Of a stretch of DNA of 64,000 nt, positions 28,273 through 38,657 are shown one piece after another. Position numbers and translations under genes: made by a program. Position 1 is the stretch's first letter. The number at the start of each line of letters is the position of its first letter. Source of the stretch: Halomonas campaniensis (GTDB lineage Bacteria; Pseudomonadota; Gammaproteobacteria; Pseudomonadales; Halomonadaceae); NCBI RefSeq assembly GCF_002211105.1, contig NZ_JPUA01000037.1, positions 62,001-126,000 on the forward strand, given 5' to 3'. The notes beneath the pieces were generated by a model. The model had not been told where the DNA came from. It ran no database searches and saw only the letters and a program-made list of their open reading frames with translations.

Positions 28273-28851
28273 TTAGATGCGGTCTGTTTGGAACGGGCCA
28301 ATACGAACCAGGTTTTCCGGGTCATGCTCTCCTCCGAGCTGTTCGGTAGAGAAGTATTCGCGGCTGTTGAGTGGCGCATGCCAGCGCGCAGCCAAGCGGC
28401 GAAACAAGCCCCAAGAGGCTAGATTGTCGGGGGTGATGGTGGTTTCAAGGTGATGCACATCGTCAAGCTCGGGGCGTGACATAATCGCTTCGACCAAGCG
28501 CCGGGCCAGGCCAGTGCCTCGCGCTTTTTCACCGACAGCCACTTGCCATAGAAAGTAAGTGTCAGGAGCATTGTCCTTAACATAGCCAGACACAAAGCCA
28601 ACGATCTCACCCTCTTCGTTGGTAGCGACTGCACAGGTATCACGAAACTGAGTCGCCAGCAGCAGGTAGGCATAGGCTGAATTCACATCCAGCGGTGGGC
28701 AAGCTTTAACCAGCTCGTAAACCCCCCAGCCATCATCCGCATTGGGTTTGCGAATAAATAGCGGTGTCTCTGCATGGCCCACAACAGCATCGGCCACCGT
28801 TGGCCTGGCCAAGTCAGCAGAGGGGGTAAAAGGTTGTATTGGCGTACTCAT
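28273..28851 (-). CDS. ectA: L-2,4-diaminobutyrate N-gamma-acetyltransferase
   Basis: EctA, 192 residues, GNAT-fold enzyme acetylating diaminobutyrate with acetyl-CoA. The acetyl-CoA loop is VGEKARGTGLARRLVEAIM; FIRKPNADDGWGVYELVKACPPLDVNSAYAYLLLATQF is the family's typical N-terminal block. The N-terminal 30 residues (about MSTPIQPFTPSADLA) are variable, as usual. It is the first gene of the operon and has a near-consensus promoter ending about 33 bases before the start codon. Confidence 0.97.
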   Translation of the reverse strand: MSTPIQPFTPSADLARPTVADAVVGHAETPLFIRKPNADDGWGVYELVKACPPLDVNSAYAYLLLATQFRDTCAVATNEEGEIVGFVSGYVKDNAPDTYFLWQVAVGEKARGTGLARRLVEAIMSRPELDDVHHLETTITPDNLASWGLFRRLAARWHAPLNSREYFSTEQLGGEHDPENLVRIGPFQTDRI

Positions 28852-28883
28852 AGTTATGCTTCGCTGTAGCGAATTTGATGATC

Positions 28884-28912
28884 ATTATAACAGCTGATTA
28901 TGAGCAATTCAA
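28884..28912 (-). promoter_or_regulatory. Near-consensus sigma70 promoter of ectABC
   Basis: On the minus strand TTGAAT (28912-28907), a 17-base spacer and a perfect TATAAT (28889-28884). The transcript would start around 28877 and have a leader of about 25 bases. Osmotic control in Halomonas is known to use sigma70 and sigmaS promoters; which acts here cannot be told. Confidence 0.75.
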
Positions 28913-29025
28913 AAGCCATATTATTCTCCACCCCGCTTTCCATAATTTTTTGTTATAGCTAACCAGTACAACCATGCGACAGCCCTCGGCCACTTAACTG
29001 CTATCGTTTTAGAGTAGTGCACAAG

Positions 29026-29055
29026 CCAAAAAAAGGCGCGCCAAACGGCACGCCT
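29026..29055 (-). terminator. Rho-independent terminator of gor
   Basis: On the minus strand AGGCGTGCC, loop GTTT, GGCGCGCCT (one G-T type mismatch) then a run of T residues, 17 bases after the gor stop codon. Confidence 0.88.
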
Positions 29056-29071
29056 GTTTAACATGGGGCTA

Positions 29072-30454
29072 CTATGTGCGAGTGAGCGTGCGCAACGTAA
29101 CGAACTCCTCGGCGCCTGTAGGATGGATGCCTACAGTGCGGTCAAAGTCCTGCTTGGTAAGCCCCGCCCTTACTGCAATGGCAATACCCTGAATGATTTC
29201 ACCCGCATCATCCCCCACCATATGTGCCCCCACCACTACATCAGAGGCATCGTCCACGATCAGCTTCATTAAGGTGCGCTCTTGACTGCCCGATAGCGTG
29301 TGCTTCATGGCACGAAAATCGGTGCTATAGACGCGAATATTGGCAAATTTTTCCCGCGCAGCCTCCTCAGACAGCCCCACGGTACCGATGTTGGGGTGGC
29401 AAAAAACGGCGGTAGGAATCGTGGTGTAGTCCAACGGTTTGGGAGCCGTATCGGCAAAGTGGACGTCCACAAGCTGCATGGCCTCTGCCAAGGCGACCGG
29501 CGTCAATTCGGGCCCAGCCGTTAGGTCGCCTAGCGCTAACACTGAAGGCAGCGCTGTTTCAAACCGTTCATTCACGGGGATTTTACCCGCGTCATCCAAG
29601 CCCAATCCCAACGCTTCAAGCCCTAGGTCGCGGATATTGGCTTTCCGCCCCGTAGCCGCGAGCACTACGTCGACCTCAAGCACATCGCCGTTAGTGAGAT
29701 GCACAGTGTAGGCACCCTGGCTGGGTTCAATACGCTCAATATTAGTGTTGAAGTGAAGATTGACTCCCTTTCTCTCCATTTCAGCGCGGGTGAACTCACG
29801 TACCTGTTGGTCAAAGCCTTTCAAAAACAGTTCACCGCGGTAGATAAGGTGCGTCTCGCTGCCCAGTCCATTAAAGATGCTGGAGAACTCCACCGCAATA
29901 TAGCCACCCCCCAGTGCTAAAAAGCGTTTGGGGAAGGTATCCAGATCAAAAATCTGATTGGAGTTCAGGGCGTATTCACTCCCTGGAAAATCGGGCACCC
30001 ATGGCCATCCACCGGTAGCGAGGAGGATTTTGCGCGCGGTCACAGAAATATCACCATGCTCGCCACTTAGCGTTACCGTATGTGCATCGGCCAGGCGTGC
30101 TCGAGCGTTAAACAGTGTGACCCCAGCCCCCTCCAGCATGCGCTGATAAATTCCATTGAGGCGTTTGATTTCACTAATTTTGTTGTCACGCAATGTAGCC
30201 CAATCAAAACGCGCAGGGCCGGATAGCTGCCACCCAAAGCCTGCCGCATCGTCAAAGCTGTCATGAAAATGGGCAGCGTAGGAGTAGAGTTTTTTGGGCA
30301 CACAGCCCACATTGACGCAGGTTCCACCCAGGTAGCGATCTTCGGCAATCGCCACCTTGGCCCCGGTGGCGGCTGCCATGCGCGCAGCTCGCACACCACC
30401 AGAGCCCGCACCGATAACCAGAAGGTCATATTCGTATTCTGAAACGTCTGCCAT
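29072..30454 (-). CDS. gor: Glutathione-disulfide reductase
   Basis: FAD/NADPH disulfide oxidoreductase of 460 residues. FAD-binding LLVIGAGSGGVRAARMAA, redox pair C46/C51 in GGTCVNVGCVPKK, NAD(P) loop ALGGGYIAVEFSSIFNGLG, second FAD segment VLALGDLT and C-terminal catalytic H444 in VGIHPTGAEEF. The GGTCVNVGCVPKK form is characteristic of glutathione reductase. It keeps glutathione reduced in the cytoplasm. Monocistronic with its own terminator; divergent from the carbonic anhydrase gene. Confidence 0.95.
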   Translation of the reverse strand: MADVSEYEYDLLVIGAGSGGVRAARMAAATGAKVAIAEDRYLGGTCVNVGCVPKKLYSYAAHFHDSFDDAAGFGWQLSGPARFDWATLRDNKISEIKRLNGIYQRMLEGAGVTLFNARARLADAHTVTLSGEHGDISVTARKILLATGGWPWVPDFPGSEYALNSNQIFDLDTFPKRFLALGGGYIAVEFSSIFNGLGSETHLIYRGELFLKGFDQQVREFTRAEMERKGVNLHFNTNIERIEPSQGAYTVHLTNGDVLEVDVVLAATGRKANIRDLGLEALGLGLDDAGKIPVNERFETALPSVLALGDLTAGPELTPVALAEAMQLVDVHFADTAPKPLDYTTIPTAVFCHPNIGTVGLSEEAAREKFANIRVYSTDFRAMKHTLSGSQERTLMKLIVDDASDVVVGAHMVGDDAGEIIQGIAIAVRAGLTKQDFDRTVGIHPTGAEEFVTLRTLTRT

Positions 30455-30673
30455 GATTTGCTCCTGGGGAGTTAAAATTCGTGTGAGTCAATCATCGTAT
30501 TGTCAAAGGGCCAAGTGTGGCGGTTGACCTGACTGTCCGGGGAGGTTAAAACCTTCAGCTGCACTTTTGTGCTGGCGCATATTTTATAAAGTCCCTAATT
30601 TTATACTGAGTAGGGTTTGATATCTCGCTTGCCTACCAGTGATTCGACACCCTTTAACCTTACTGGAGACGCT

Positions 30674-31321
30674 ATGTCTGACCCTATTGCGACGCTACTC
30701 GATAATAACCGCGCCTGGGCTGAGCGCATGTGTGAAGAAGACCCCGACTACTTTAAACGTCTCTCGAATCAGCAAAACCCTGATTATTTATGGATTGGCT
30801 GCTCCGACAGCCGAGTGCCAGCGAATCAAATTATCGCTCTCCCGCCTGGCGAGGTTTTCGTCCATCGCAACGTCGCCAATCTACTCCATCACACGGATAT
30901 GAACGCGCTGTCGGTGGTTCAGTTCGCGGTAGATGTACTCAAGGTCAGCCATATCATGATTGTCGGCCACTATGGATGTGGGGGCATTAAGGCCGCCATG
31001 ACGGGAGGCGAATGCGGCGTGGTGGATTACTGGCTGCATTCGGTTCGTGAACAGTACAACCACCACCGGAGCTCGCTGGAGCATCTCCCGGTTGAAGATC
31101 AAATCGACCGCATGTGTGAGCTTAACGTTAAAGCCCAGGTAAACAGTTTATGCCGCACCAAGATTCTGCAACGTGCCTGGCAGCGTGGCCAACAAATCTC
31201 TGTGCATGGCTGGGTCTATGGGCTAAGCGACGGACGCGTGAAAGATCTTAATTGCACTATAAGTGGTTTAGAGCAAGTGGAAACACTTTACCGTATTGAT
31301 CGCCTCCAGCAAGGCGACTAA
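30674..31321 (+). CDS. can: Beta-class carbonic anhydrase
   Basis: Zinc enzyme of 215 residues interconverting CO2 and bicarbonate. Zinc ligands C43 and (D45) in CSDSRVPAN, H99 and C102 in GHYGCGGIKAA; the D45-R47 dyad is present. MSDPIATLLDNNRAWAER and C-terminal WVYGLSDGRVKDL are typical of the Can (YadF) group. ATG 30674 has CTGGAG 6 bases upstream; earlier frame extension lacks support. It is followed by four 13-bp tandem repeats. Confidence 0.95.
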   Translation: MSDPIATLLDNNRAWAERMCEEDPDYFKRLSNQQNPDYLWIGCSDSRVPANQIIALPPGEVFVHRNVANLLHHTDMNALSVVQFAVDVLKVSHIMIVGHYGCGGIKAAMTGGECGVVDYWLHSVREQYNHHRSSLEHLPVEDQIDRMCELNVKAQVNSLCRTKILQRAWQRGQQISVHGWVYGLSDGRVKDLNCTISGLEQVETLYRIDRLQQGD

Positions 31322-31354
31322 GCGCCCTCCCCAGCGCCTACTTTTCAAATAGCG

Positions 31355-31406
31355 ATTTCCAAGGGCTATTTCCAAGGGTTATCTCCACGACCTATCTCCA
31401 AGACTT
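31355..31406. repeat. Four tandem 13-bp repeats
   Basis: Four head-to-tail 13-base units: ATTTCCAAGGGCT, ATTTCCAAGGGTT, ATCTCCACGACCT, ATCTCCAAGACTT, each starting AT(T/C)TCCA. They fill the gap between the convergent can and cytochrome c' genes and run into the hairpin at 31404. Confidence 0.85.
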
Positions 31407-31432
31407 ACCGCTACGCTAGTCGTAGCGGTAAG
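31404..31432. terminator. 12-bp perfect hairpin containing the cytochrome c' stop codon
   Basis: Arms CTTACCGCTACG and CGTAGCGGTAAG are exact reverse complements with loop CTAGT. On the minus strand the TAG stop of the cytochrome c' gene is in the loop and its last codons form one arm. No T-run follows, so it may protect the mRNA end or terminate inefficiently. Confidence 0.6.
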
Positions 31433-31943
31433 CACGATGGCAACTTTTACAGCTCGCTCCTACCTCTGAAAGCGCGCGTGCGGTATCACGGGGATCCTGT
31501 TGTTCGGCCACCTCTATCAAATTGGCGATTTTATCCTCAAGGTCGGTAAAACCGTCAGTGAACTGATCCCACTCCTCCCATATAGAGGCCCGCGCTTCAG
31601 AACCACTGCCGTGTGTGCCCTCAATAAAGGCAGGCAACAGGCGTTGCGCACTGGCGCGCTCTTGCAGCTCAAGCAATCGCGGCGTTGCGGCTTCAATATC
31701 TTGGTTATTGATGAGATCAAAGCGCAGCTGACGCACCAGACTCTCAATATCTTTAAGCTCTTCGCGGCGCCAAATCACGGCTTCGCGTTCGTTTGCGAAT
31801 GGCGTATCGCTAACCGCCTGAGGCATGGCTAAGTCACTTGCCTCATCGCCTGCCCAAGCCAGCGGCATGGATAAGATTAGTGCCAGGACGCTGGCTGTCG
31901 CACTGCGCGGGGAAGCCCACTGTAAGTGATAGCGCTGCTGCAT
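31416..31943 (-). CDS. Cytochrome c' (periplasmic)
   Basis: Class II c-type cytochrome of 175 residues: a signal peptide (SVLALILSMPLAWAG) and a four-helix domain ending with the haem-attachment motif C165-K-S-C168-H169, placed at the far C terminus as in cytochrome c'. Such proteins bind NO or handle electrons in the periplasm. ATG 31943 has AGGAAG about 7 bases upstream and begins the signal peptide; a longer frame would overlap msrA. It is directly downstream of msrA (50-base gap). Confidence 0.85.
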   Translation of the reverse strand: MQQRYHLQWASPRSATASVLALILSMPLAWAGDEASDLAMPQAVSDTPFANEREAVIWRREELKDIESLVRQLRFDLINNQDIEAATPRLLELQERASAQRLLPAFIEGTHGSGSEARASIWEEWDQFTDGFTDLEDKIANLIEVAEQQDPRDTARALSEVGASCKSCHRAYRYD

Positions 31944-31993
31944 AATGGCTTCCTGTCGATGATGCGTTGGTAAAATGGCTAATGAAGTGCGTT

Positions 31994-32626
31994 TTATCCT
32001 ATTGGACACGTGACGCCAGTCCCTTTTAGCCCACAGTAGCCATTGGGATTTTTATCGAGGTACTGCTGATGGTAGGCCTCTGCGTAATAAAAGGTTTCAA
32101 GTGGCTTTATCTCAGTGGTGATCGCCCCTCTACCCGCCTTATCGAGTGCCTGCTGATACGCAGCTGCACTCTGCTCGGCTGCCGTTTGCTGCGCTTCACT
32201 GGTGGTGAAAATAGCAGAGCGGTACTGGGAACCAATATCGTTGCCCTGGCGATTACCCTGGGTCGGATCATGCTGTTCCCAGAAAACCTGTAGCAATGTT
32301 TCCAGATCGATTTGCTTAGGGTCATAAATTACCCGCACCACTTCTGTGTGGCCAGTACGCCCTGTGCACGTCTCCTCATAGGTGGGGTTTGGGGTTTCTC
32401 CACCAGCATACCCCGCCGCGGTGACATAAACGCCTGGTAGTTGCCAAAACAGGCGCTCTACGCCCCAGAAACAGCCCATACCCAGCACTATCTCTTCATG
32501 GCCCTCGGGAAATGGCGGATGGAGCGAGTGCCCATTAATAGTATGCACCTGGCTTGTTTCTATGGGCGTATCACGACCAGGCAGTACCCGGCCTGAACCA
32601 GAGCTAGCGTTTGAAAATAGTGACAT
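31994..32626 (-). CDS. msrA: Peptide methionine (S)-S-oxide reductase
   Basis: MsrA, 210 residues, repairs oxidised methionine. Catalytic C52 is in [36 protein letters not shown] and [10 protein letters not shown] are family blocks. The C-terminal [13 protein letters not shown] carries the resolving cysteines. The long N-terminal 45 residues resemble the E. coli-type MsrA extension. It lies between tamB (11 bases upstream) and the cytochrome c' gene, and may be co-transcribed with them. Confidence 0.95.
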   Translation of the reverse strand: MSLFSNASSGSGRVLPGRDTPIETSQVHTINGHSLHPPFPEGHEEIVLGMGCFWGVERLFWQLPGVYVTAAGYAGGETPNPTYEETCTGRTGHTEVVRVIYDPKQIDLETLLQVFWEQHDPTQGNRQGNDIGSQYRSAIFTTSEAQQTAAEQSAAAYQQALDKAGRGAITTEIKPLETFYYAEAYHQQYLDKNPNGYCGLKGTGVTCPIG

Positions 32627-32637
32627 ATCGCCCTCAC

Positions 32638-35600
32638 TTATTGCTGCTGAATGATTTCGGGATTACCGGAACGGGTAAAGGTGTAGATTAAATCCACCGC
32701 TTGATTGGTACCCGACACGGCCTGCACATAAAGGTTACGCCACAGCGTGTAGCGCAGTGTTAGTTCGGCAATCGGCGAGAAAAGTCCCACACCGTAACTA
32801 ATTCTAAGATCATCGGTGAGTTGACCACTGACAGCGACTTGACTGTCGTCACCGGCTCCGGCGGTATCCAGCGTCAAGTCATCAATACCGAAGGCTTCAC
32901 CAATGGAACCTACCGCCCCGCCGGTACGCCCTAACGACATACCAATCAACGCGGTGGTCAGGGCGCTATCCACCCCGCCCCCCGAAGCATCAGGCGCGCG
33001 ACCCCGTAATAGGTAAGAAAGCGCGCGGGACTCGTCCATTGCGGGTTCAGAAAAGATCAGTACGTTCGGGGCTTCGGCGCTGCCGGTTACCCGCAAGCCC
33101 GCAATGACATCATCTTCGGTGACGTCAGGGTTGCGAATGGCTTCGAAGTCGAGTGTTGGCAACCCTGGCGGCCCGCTAAACAGCAGTTCACCGCGTCGAA
33201 TAACCAGGTCTTGGCCGAACGCCTGAAAACGACCGTCGACCAAATTAACGTCACCAAACAGCTGCAACGCCCCGCTGCTTTGGCGAATTTCCAGCGCGCC
33301 TCCCAATCCGGATTCCAGGCCGTAGGCTGAAATTTGCATATCACGGCCCAAGGTTAAGGTCACCAGCACATCAATCTCCATGCCAGTAGCGGCCAGTTCA
33401 TCCGCGGCGCTGGGGCCTTCCTCATTGGCAGCCGCCCGCTGAGCCTCAATTTCTGCCTGGCGATCATCGCGTTCAGTAATAATCACTTCATCGCCACTTG
33501 GGGTCACCGCTGACGAGGGCATATCGCCAATTTCAAGCCGTGCCCAGGGCAAATTCACATCCCCCCTTACTTGCAGCCTTTCCGGCGTGACCCGGATACG
33601 GATATCAGGCGCGACTTCAAGACGTCCAAACTGAGGTAGCACGACCAGGATAGGCTCCTGCACAGCATCCAGGTCGATGCCAATCCGCCAGTCATCACCG
33701 CTTGGCCAATAAGCATCACCGGTGATTTCCAAACGCCCGCGCTCAGCGGCCAGATAGCCGTCAATATCCCCCTGCTCACCGTCGAAGGAGACCACCAGTT
33801 CGCCCCCCTGAATATCCACAGGAATATCCGGGCCACTTACCCCGATACCGCGTAGGCCGAGCTGGCCCTGTAAATCAGGGGCCGCAGTGGTGCCGGTAAT
33901 TTGCACGCTGCCCGATAAATCGCCTTCTAAGCGATCCATTCCCACCAACATGGGTCGATAAGGCTGCAGAGACACGTTGTTTGCACGTAGTTCACCTGAT
34001 AATGCGCCGGCCCCCAATGGGTCGTTGACCGACAGGTCTAAGTTGAGGTCACCCGCCTCAGCTAGCGAGAGCGATACATTGGCATCCGCCTGAGATTGGG
34101 TGGCTTCAATCTGAGCGTCTAAACTGATTTCCGGCAGTTGCACAGGCTGGCCATAATCATTAACGGCAGTAATCGCGAGCTCGCTAAGAATTTGCAGATC
34201 AGCCTGCCATCGGGCTCCACCCTGGCGCCAGTTGGCGACGAGATCCGCGGTTGTGTCGCCCTCTAACTGCCACTCTTCCGGCAGGAAAGGCTCCAACATT
34301 TCCATTGGCACTTCGCGTACCGTAAGCACAGCGTTGCCCTGTTGTGCAGAAGCGACGATCTCCTCTTCGGAGCAGACCAGCCCACCCTGCTCACGGCGCA
34401 GACAGAACGTCGACAGACGTGCCTCGCCATTAGCTAGGTTGTAGCGCACGTCCATAGGGGCTTCAAGGCGAATATCTCCTGCCTCAGAATCAATTTCCAT
34501 CGGTGTCAAGCGAGCTTGATACAGCTGGTTCTGCTGGTCAAAACGGCCATCCAAAGCAAGCTGCGCCCGGCTAAGAGTGCTGTTGTCGGCGCCTTGGGCG
34601 CTCAGCTCCAGCCGATGCTCTGAGAGGCGACCAGCCAGATTTGCTTCGATGTTTGTCAGCGACTGCCCTCCTGCATTGACGTTTTGTAGCGCCAGTTGTA
34701 CATCCAGAGTAGGATCATCAATGCCCTGTACATCGGCATCTAACGCAAACCGCTCAACGCGGTTTTCACCAAAACGTATGCCATCGCCCTGTAAGTTGGC
34801 GAGTAATTGAGGCTGATCAAAGCTGCCGCTAGCCTCTAACGTACCCACAATAGTGCCCGCCAAATCTGGCGAAAGGGTTTGCAGCTGGCGCAGGGCAATA
34901 TCCGCATTCAATGACATCGCCTGTTGGCTAATTTGCCCCTCTGCTGTTAAGCGATTCTCCCCCTGGGTAAACAGCAACTCGTCAATATCCAATTCCAGAT
35001 TGCTGTTAGCATCAAAGGCCGCTTGTAGGGTTAGCGGGTAGTCGCGCAGCTCACCTTCGATCGCTAAGTCGGGCACGCTAATAGCCCACAGATCCCCTTG
35101 CTGATGCAATCTAAGCTCAATATCGCCGTTTAAATCACCGTCTAGCTGATCGACGAAGTGGGCAGGGTTAAACTGATCCAGACGAATAGTAGTGTTGACC
35201 TGAAGCGGCGCTGCCCAACGGATGTTGCCTTCGCTGCGCAGGGAACTCTCGTCGACAGCAAGGGTGAGCGGTTGCCAGCTAAACTGCTCAAGATCGCCCT
35301 CTCCAGTGACGTTAATTTGAGTGCGCGGCAGGCTCGGGCCCTCGACCGCCAGAGCCAATTGAGCACTATAATCGCTCAGGCTGCCGGTTACCTGTAGATC
35401 CAGGTCATCGACTGTATAGGCTTGGGCTGTCCCCTCTTCAGCGCTGGTATCGACGCTCTCATTGCTACTCTCATCTGTACTGACAGGCAAAGGCCACTGT
35501 AATTGGTCACTTTGTAGCTGCAGTTGGAACGGCAGCGTCGGGGCGAGTGCGTCGACTTGCCCCCTCAAGGATGCATTGACCGCGCCGGAAGCGTCCAACT

Positions 35601-36690
35601 GCGCTTCAAGCGCATCCAGTGGGCCAGACAGCATCAAGGTTAAAGACTCACCACTTAACGCTGGGTATATCTCGGGTAAAAAAAGTTCGACTGCTAAACG
35701 TGCTTCGAGCGGATAATTGCCGTTTAAAGTGGCATTCGCGGTTAATTCAGCCTCGGCGTCCGGGGTAACAACGGAAAGCTCGGTGACTTCGACGTGATCA
35801 CCTTCGGTCAGCAACCCAAGCCGCAGCCGCTCGACGCGATACTCGGCGGCCCCTTCCAATCGAAAATCGTTAAGCGTGAATTCAGGTAACTGGATATCAA
35901 CCGGTAGCGTGATCTCTGGTAGTTCCAGGCGCTCGCGTTCTTCAAGCTGCTGCTCTGGTGATTCCACTGCCACCAACGCCTCTTGGGGTGGCTGGTTGAG
36001 CAGGATAGCACCATCGATGGCTTCGGCCTGAAGCGGTGTTTCAATACCCTGGGTTAGTAGAACGCCCGATGAGGGTAGTAAATAGAGGCGAAGTTGCTCC
36101 AAGTGAGTCGGCGAGAGTCGCACTTCGCTTCCTTCGGCAACGGCGGCTGAGCTAAAGGAGCGCCACGCCACCTGTGTCCCATCGGCTAGCCGTAGGCTAA
36201 CATCGTCCAGCAGGAGAGAACGGAGCTCGATGGGAAATGGAAAACGAATCGCCAGCGACGACCCCTCCTCTTCGGGAGGTGGCGCTTGCTCACCGGATGG
36301 GCCTAGCTGGATGTCGGCGCCCACCACACGCAGTGTGTCGATGCATAAGCGCCCTGACAGCACACAATCATCTGACCACTGGAGTTCGAACTCATCCACG
36401 CTTATACGGGTTTCGCCCAGCTGTAGCTGGAAACCTTCGAGCTGAAAATGGTCGAGCAAGCCACCTTCATGATGCGCGTAGGAGAAAAAATCACGCTGCT
36501 CACCCTGGGAGAGCAGCACGCCGGTGCCCCAGGGAGATAACGCCACCCCAACCAGTAGCGCCACAATGCCGAACAGCCAAATGGGTAGCACGATAACCAA
36601 ACGCACAAAGCTCCAGAGCAGAAGCCAAGCGCGATAACGGGGGGACAACATACGGCGTTTATCAGATGTAGCTGGTTCAACCTGCGACAA
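32638..36690 (-). CDS. tamB: Translocation and assembly module subunit TamB
   Basis: TamB, 1350 residues: an N-terminal inner-membrane anchor ([20 protein letters not shown], residues about 31-50), a very long beta-rich region with many repeated D-x-x-L and G-x-L-x units forming the periplasmic beta-taco, and a C-terminal DUF490/TamB domain ([50 protein letters not shown]). It works with TamA in outer-membrane protein insertion and/or phospholipid transport. The start is 9 bases after the tamA stop, so one operon. Confidence 0.95.
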   Translation of the reverse strand: MSQVEPATSDKRRMLSPRYRAWLLLWSFVRLVIVLPIWLFGIVALLVGVALSPWGTGVLLSQGEQRDFFSYAHHEGGLLDHFQLEGFQLQLGETRISVDEFELQWSDDCVLSGRLCIDTLRVVGADIQLGPSGEQAPPPEEEGSSLAIRFPFPIELRSLLLDDVSLRLADGTQVAWRSFSSAAVAEGSEVRLSPTHLEQLRLYLLPSSGVLLTQGIETPLQAEAIDGAILLNQPPQEALVAVESPEQQLEERERLELPEITLPVDIQLPEFTLNDFRLEGAAEYRVERLRLGLLTEGDHVEVTELSVVTPDAEAELTANATLNGNYPLEARLAVELFLPEIYPALSGESLTLMLSGPLDALEAQLDASGAVNASLRGQVDALAPTLPFQLQLQSDQLQWPLPVSTDESSNESVDTSAEEGTAQAYTVDDLDLQVTGSLSDYSAQLALAVEGPSLPRTQINVTGEGDLEQFSWQPLTLAVDESSLRSEGNIRWAAPLQVNTTIRLDQFNPAHFVDQLDGDLNGDIELRLHQQGDLWAISVPDLAIEGELRDYPLTLQAAFDANSNLELDIDELLFTQGENRLTAEGQISQQAMSLNADIALRQLQTLSPDLAGTIVGTLEASGSFDQPQLLANLQGDGIRFGENRVERFALDADVQGIDDPTLDVQLALQNVNAGGQSLTNIEANLAGRLSEHRLELSAQGADNSTLSRAQLALDGRFDQQNQLYQARLTPMEIDSEAGDIRLEAPMDVRYNLANGEARLSTFCLRREQGGLVCSEEEIVASAQQGNAVLTVREVPMEMLEPFLPEEWQLEGDTTADLVANWRQGGARWQADLQILSELAITAVNDYGQPVQLPEISLDAQIEATQSQADANVSLSLAEAGDLNLDLSVNDPLGAGALSGELRANNVSLQPYRPMLVGMDRLEGDLSGSVQITGTTAAPDLQGQLGLRGIGVSGPDIPVDIQGGELVVSFDGEQGDIDGYLAAERGRLEITGDAYWPSGDDWRIGIDLDAVQEPILVVLPQFGRLEVAPDIRIRVTPERLQVRGDVNLPWARLEIGDMPSSAVTPSGDEVIITERDDRQAEIEAQRAAANEEGPSAADELAATGMEIDVLVTLTLGRDMQISAYGLESGLGGALEIRQSSGALQLFGDVNLVDGRFQAFGQDLVIRRGELLFSGPPGLPTLDFEAIRNPDVTEDDVIAGLRVTGSAEAPNVLIFSEPAMDESRALSYLLRGRAPDASGGGVDSALTTALIGMSLGRTGGAVGSIGEAFGIDDLTLDTAGAGDDSQVAVSGQLTDDLRISYGVGLFSPIAELTLRYTLWRNLYVQAVSGTNQAVDLIYTFTRSGNPEIIQQQ

Positions 36691-36699
36691 GTCTCTCTC

Positions 36700-38553
36700 C
36701 TAGAATTCCGGCCCGATGGAAAAGTGCAAACGCCAATCGTCTTCGTGGTCGAAGGGGTGGGCGATGTCAAAACGTATTGGCCCCACCGGCGAGACCCAGC
36801 GCACCCCGGCACCGGCACCGGTTTTCAAATCATTAGGCCCCCAGTTATCAAAGGCGTCGCCGTTATCGACAAAAGTGGCCCCCCACCAATCCCCCGTCAC
36901 CCGGCGCTGATACTCCAGGGTCGAGGTGAGCATTTGCTGCCCACCGCGCAGTCGGCCCTCATCATTGCGGGGAGATAAGCTCTCATAGGAGTAACCGCGT
37001 ACACTGCGATCGCCACCCGCGAAAAAACGCAGCGATGGCGGTATTTTGGCAAAATCATCGGTTTCAATGGCGCCTACACTTACGCGCGCCAAGAAGCGAT
37101 TATCGTTGCCGACCATACGGATCCACTCCGTATCTCCCGTGATACGAGCAAATGTCGCATCCGATCCCCAAACGGTGTCCGAATACTCTATCGAGAGCTG
37201 CTGGCGGTCACCCCATAATGGGAAGCGCTGAGGGCGTGTTCGCGTACGTGACCACTGAATGCCGGGATAGAACAGCCATACCTCATCTGCCTCGCCGCCC
37301 TGTTCGAAGTCCTCATAGGTAGTACGAAAATAGAGGGTTTGTACCCAATCATTATCAAACTGCCACCGACGAGCCAGTTCAACGGTGCCTTCTAGCGACT
37401 TGGTGTCGCTGTCATCGACGTTACGAACCCCATACTGAAGCCGATAGCTGTCGCGAAGCGGATCCTCAAGGGGCACGTTGTAGACACCGGTAAAACGCTG
37501 CTCCGGGGCGGATAAATAGAGGTCGTGATCAAGACTATGACCATAGCGGTTAATCCATGGTTGATCCCAACCAAACCGCAGCCTTGGCCCTACATCAGTC
37601 GCATAACCAATACCCACTTCGAACTGGTGACGATCAGCAGGCGTTACGCTGATATCGATAGGTAGCTGAGCATCATCGCGCTTATTAATACGCAGCGCGC
37701 TAGCAAGTGCTGCGCTGCTTAAACGTGGTCGCTCAGGCTGCGATGCAGTGGCTTCACTCCACCAGGGGGCACCACCGCCAGAAGGAGCGATCGATAACTC
37801 TTGGGCTGTTTCAAGACGGGGACGAACAGAGACCGAGCTGAACCAGCCGGTTTCAGCGAGCGATTGATTATATTCCGCTAGGGATTGGGCCAAATAGGGA
37901 TCGCCTTGCTCGAAAGGCTGCATGCGCCGCAACCTGTCTAGCTCAATATGACTGCCGGTGATAGAGGTGGCACCAAATTGATATCGGGGACCGCTATCAA
38001 AATCCATATAGAGTCGCGCACTTTGCAAATAGGGGCGTACTTCCATACGTCGATCAGTAAACCCCCAGTCAAAGTAGCCACGCTCGATAGCCAATCCTGA
38101 AAACTGACTGCTCAAGCGATCCCACGGGGCATGGCGCAGCGCATCCCCCTCCTTTAGTGGAAAGTCCTTTACGGCCTGTTGAAAAGGGGGATCTTCGCTT
38201 GCATCGCCCTCCACATTGATTGACAGAATTTCAATTTCAACCTGGGGGCCCGGCTCGATTTCAAGCCAGACGCGCTCATCCGTGGCCCGCTCAAGGGTTA
38301 TGTCAGGCTCGTAGTAGCCATAAACACGCATTGCTTCCTGGGTGCGTCGGCGAACTTCGCCCTCCAGGCGCACCTCAGTATATTGCGCTGCATCGATGTT
38401 CTGTAAATAGGCTTGGATATTGCCTTCGACCTCATTGGAAACGCCCTCGATGGTCGCTTCCAAGGCCCATGCGCCATGCGATATGCATAATAGCGGTAGC
38501 ACCGCAAAAAACGTGCGTCCAGTGGCTAATGTCCATTGCCGTTGTCTTCCCAT
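36700..38553 (-). CDS. tamA: Translocation and assembly module subunit TamA
   Basis: TamA, 617 residues, Omp85-superfamily outer-membrane protein. Signal peptide FFAVLPLLCISHGAWA, three POTRA domains (about residues 30-265), then a 16-strand beta-barrel ending in aromatic F (FSIGPEF). The barrel lock motif FFAGGDRSVRGYSYESLSP is present. An insertion APSGGGAPWWSEATASQPERPR at the POTRA-barrel junction looks unstructured. It is followed 9 bases later by tamB. No terminator separates them. Confidence 0.95.
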   Translation of the reverse strand: MGRQRQWTLATGRTFFAVLPLLCISHGAWALEATIEGVSNEVEGNIQAYLQNIDAAQYTEVRLEGEVRRRTQEAMRVYGYYEPDITLERATDERVWLEIEPGPQVEIEILSINVEGDASEDPPFQQAVKDFPLKEGDALRHAPWDRLSSQFSGLAIERGYFDWGFTDRRMEVRPYLQSARLYMDFDSGPRYQFGATSITGSHIELDRLRRMQPFEQGDPYLAQSLAEYNQSLAETGWFSSVSVRPRLETAQELSIAPSGGGAPWWSEATASQPERPRLSSAALASALRINKRDDAQLPIDISVTPADRHQFEVGIGYATDVGPRLRFGWDQPWINRYGHSLDHDLYLSAPEQRFTGVYNVPLEDPLRDSYRLQYGVRNVDDSDTKSLEGTVELARRWQFDNDWVQTLYFRTTYEDFEQGGEADEVWLFYPGIQWSRTRTRPQRFPLWGDRQQLSIEYSDTVWGSDATFARITGDTEWIRMVGNDNRFLARVSVGAIETDDFAKIPPSLRFFAGGDRSVRGYSYESLSPRNDEGRLRGGQQMLTSTLEYQRRVTGDWWGATFVDNGDAFDNWGPNDLKTGAGAGVRWVSPVGPIRFDIAHPFDHEDDWRLHFSIGPEF

Positions 38554-38657
38554 ACATTTTTATCCCAACCTAAATCAGCGGCTTCATCGCCTAAACATTG
38601 CCATGCATTGGCATGTCAACGCTTAGGCAGTCGCACTCATACACTCGATGCAATTCG

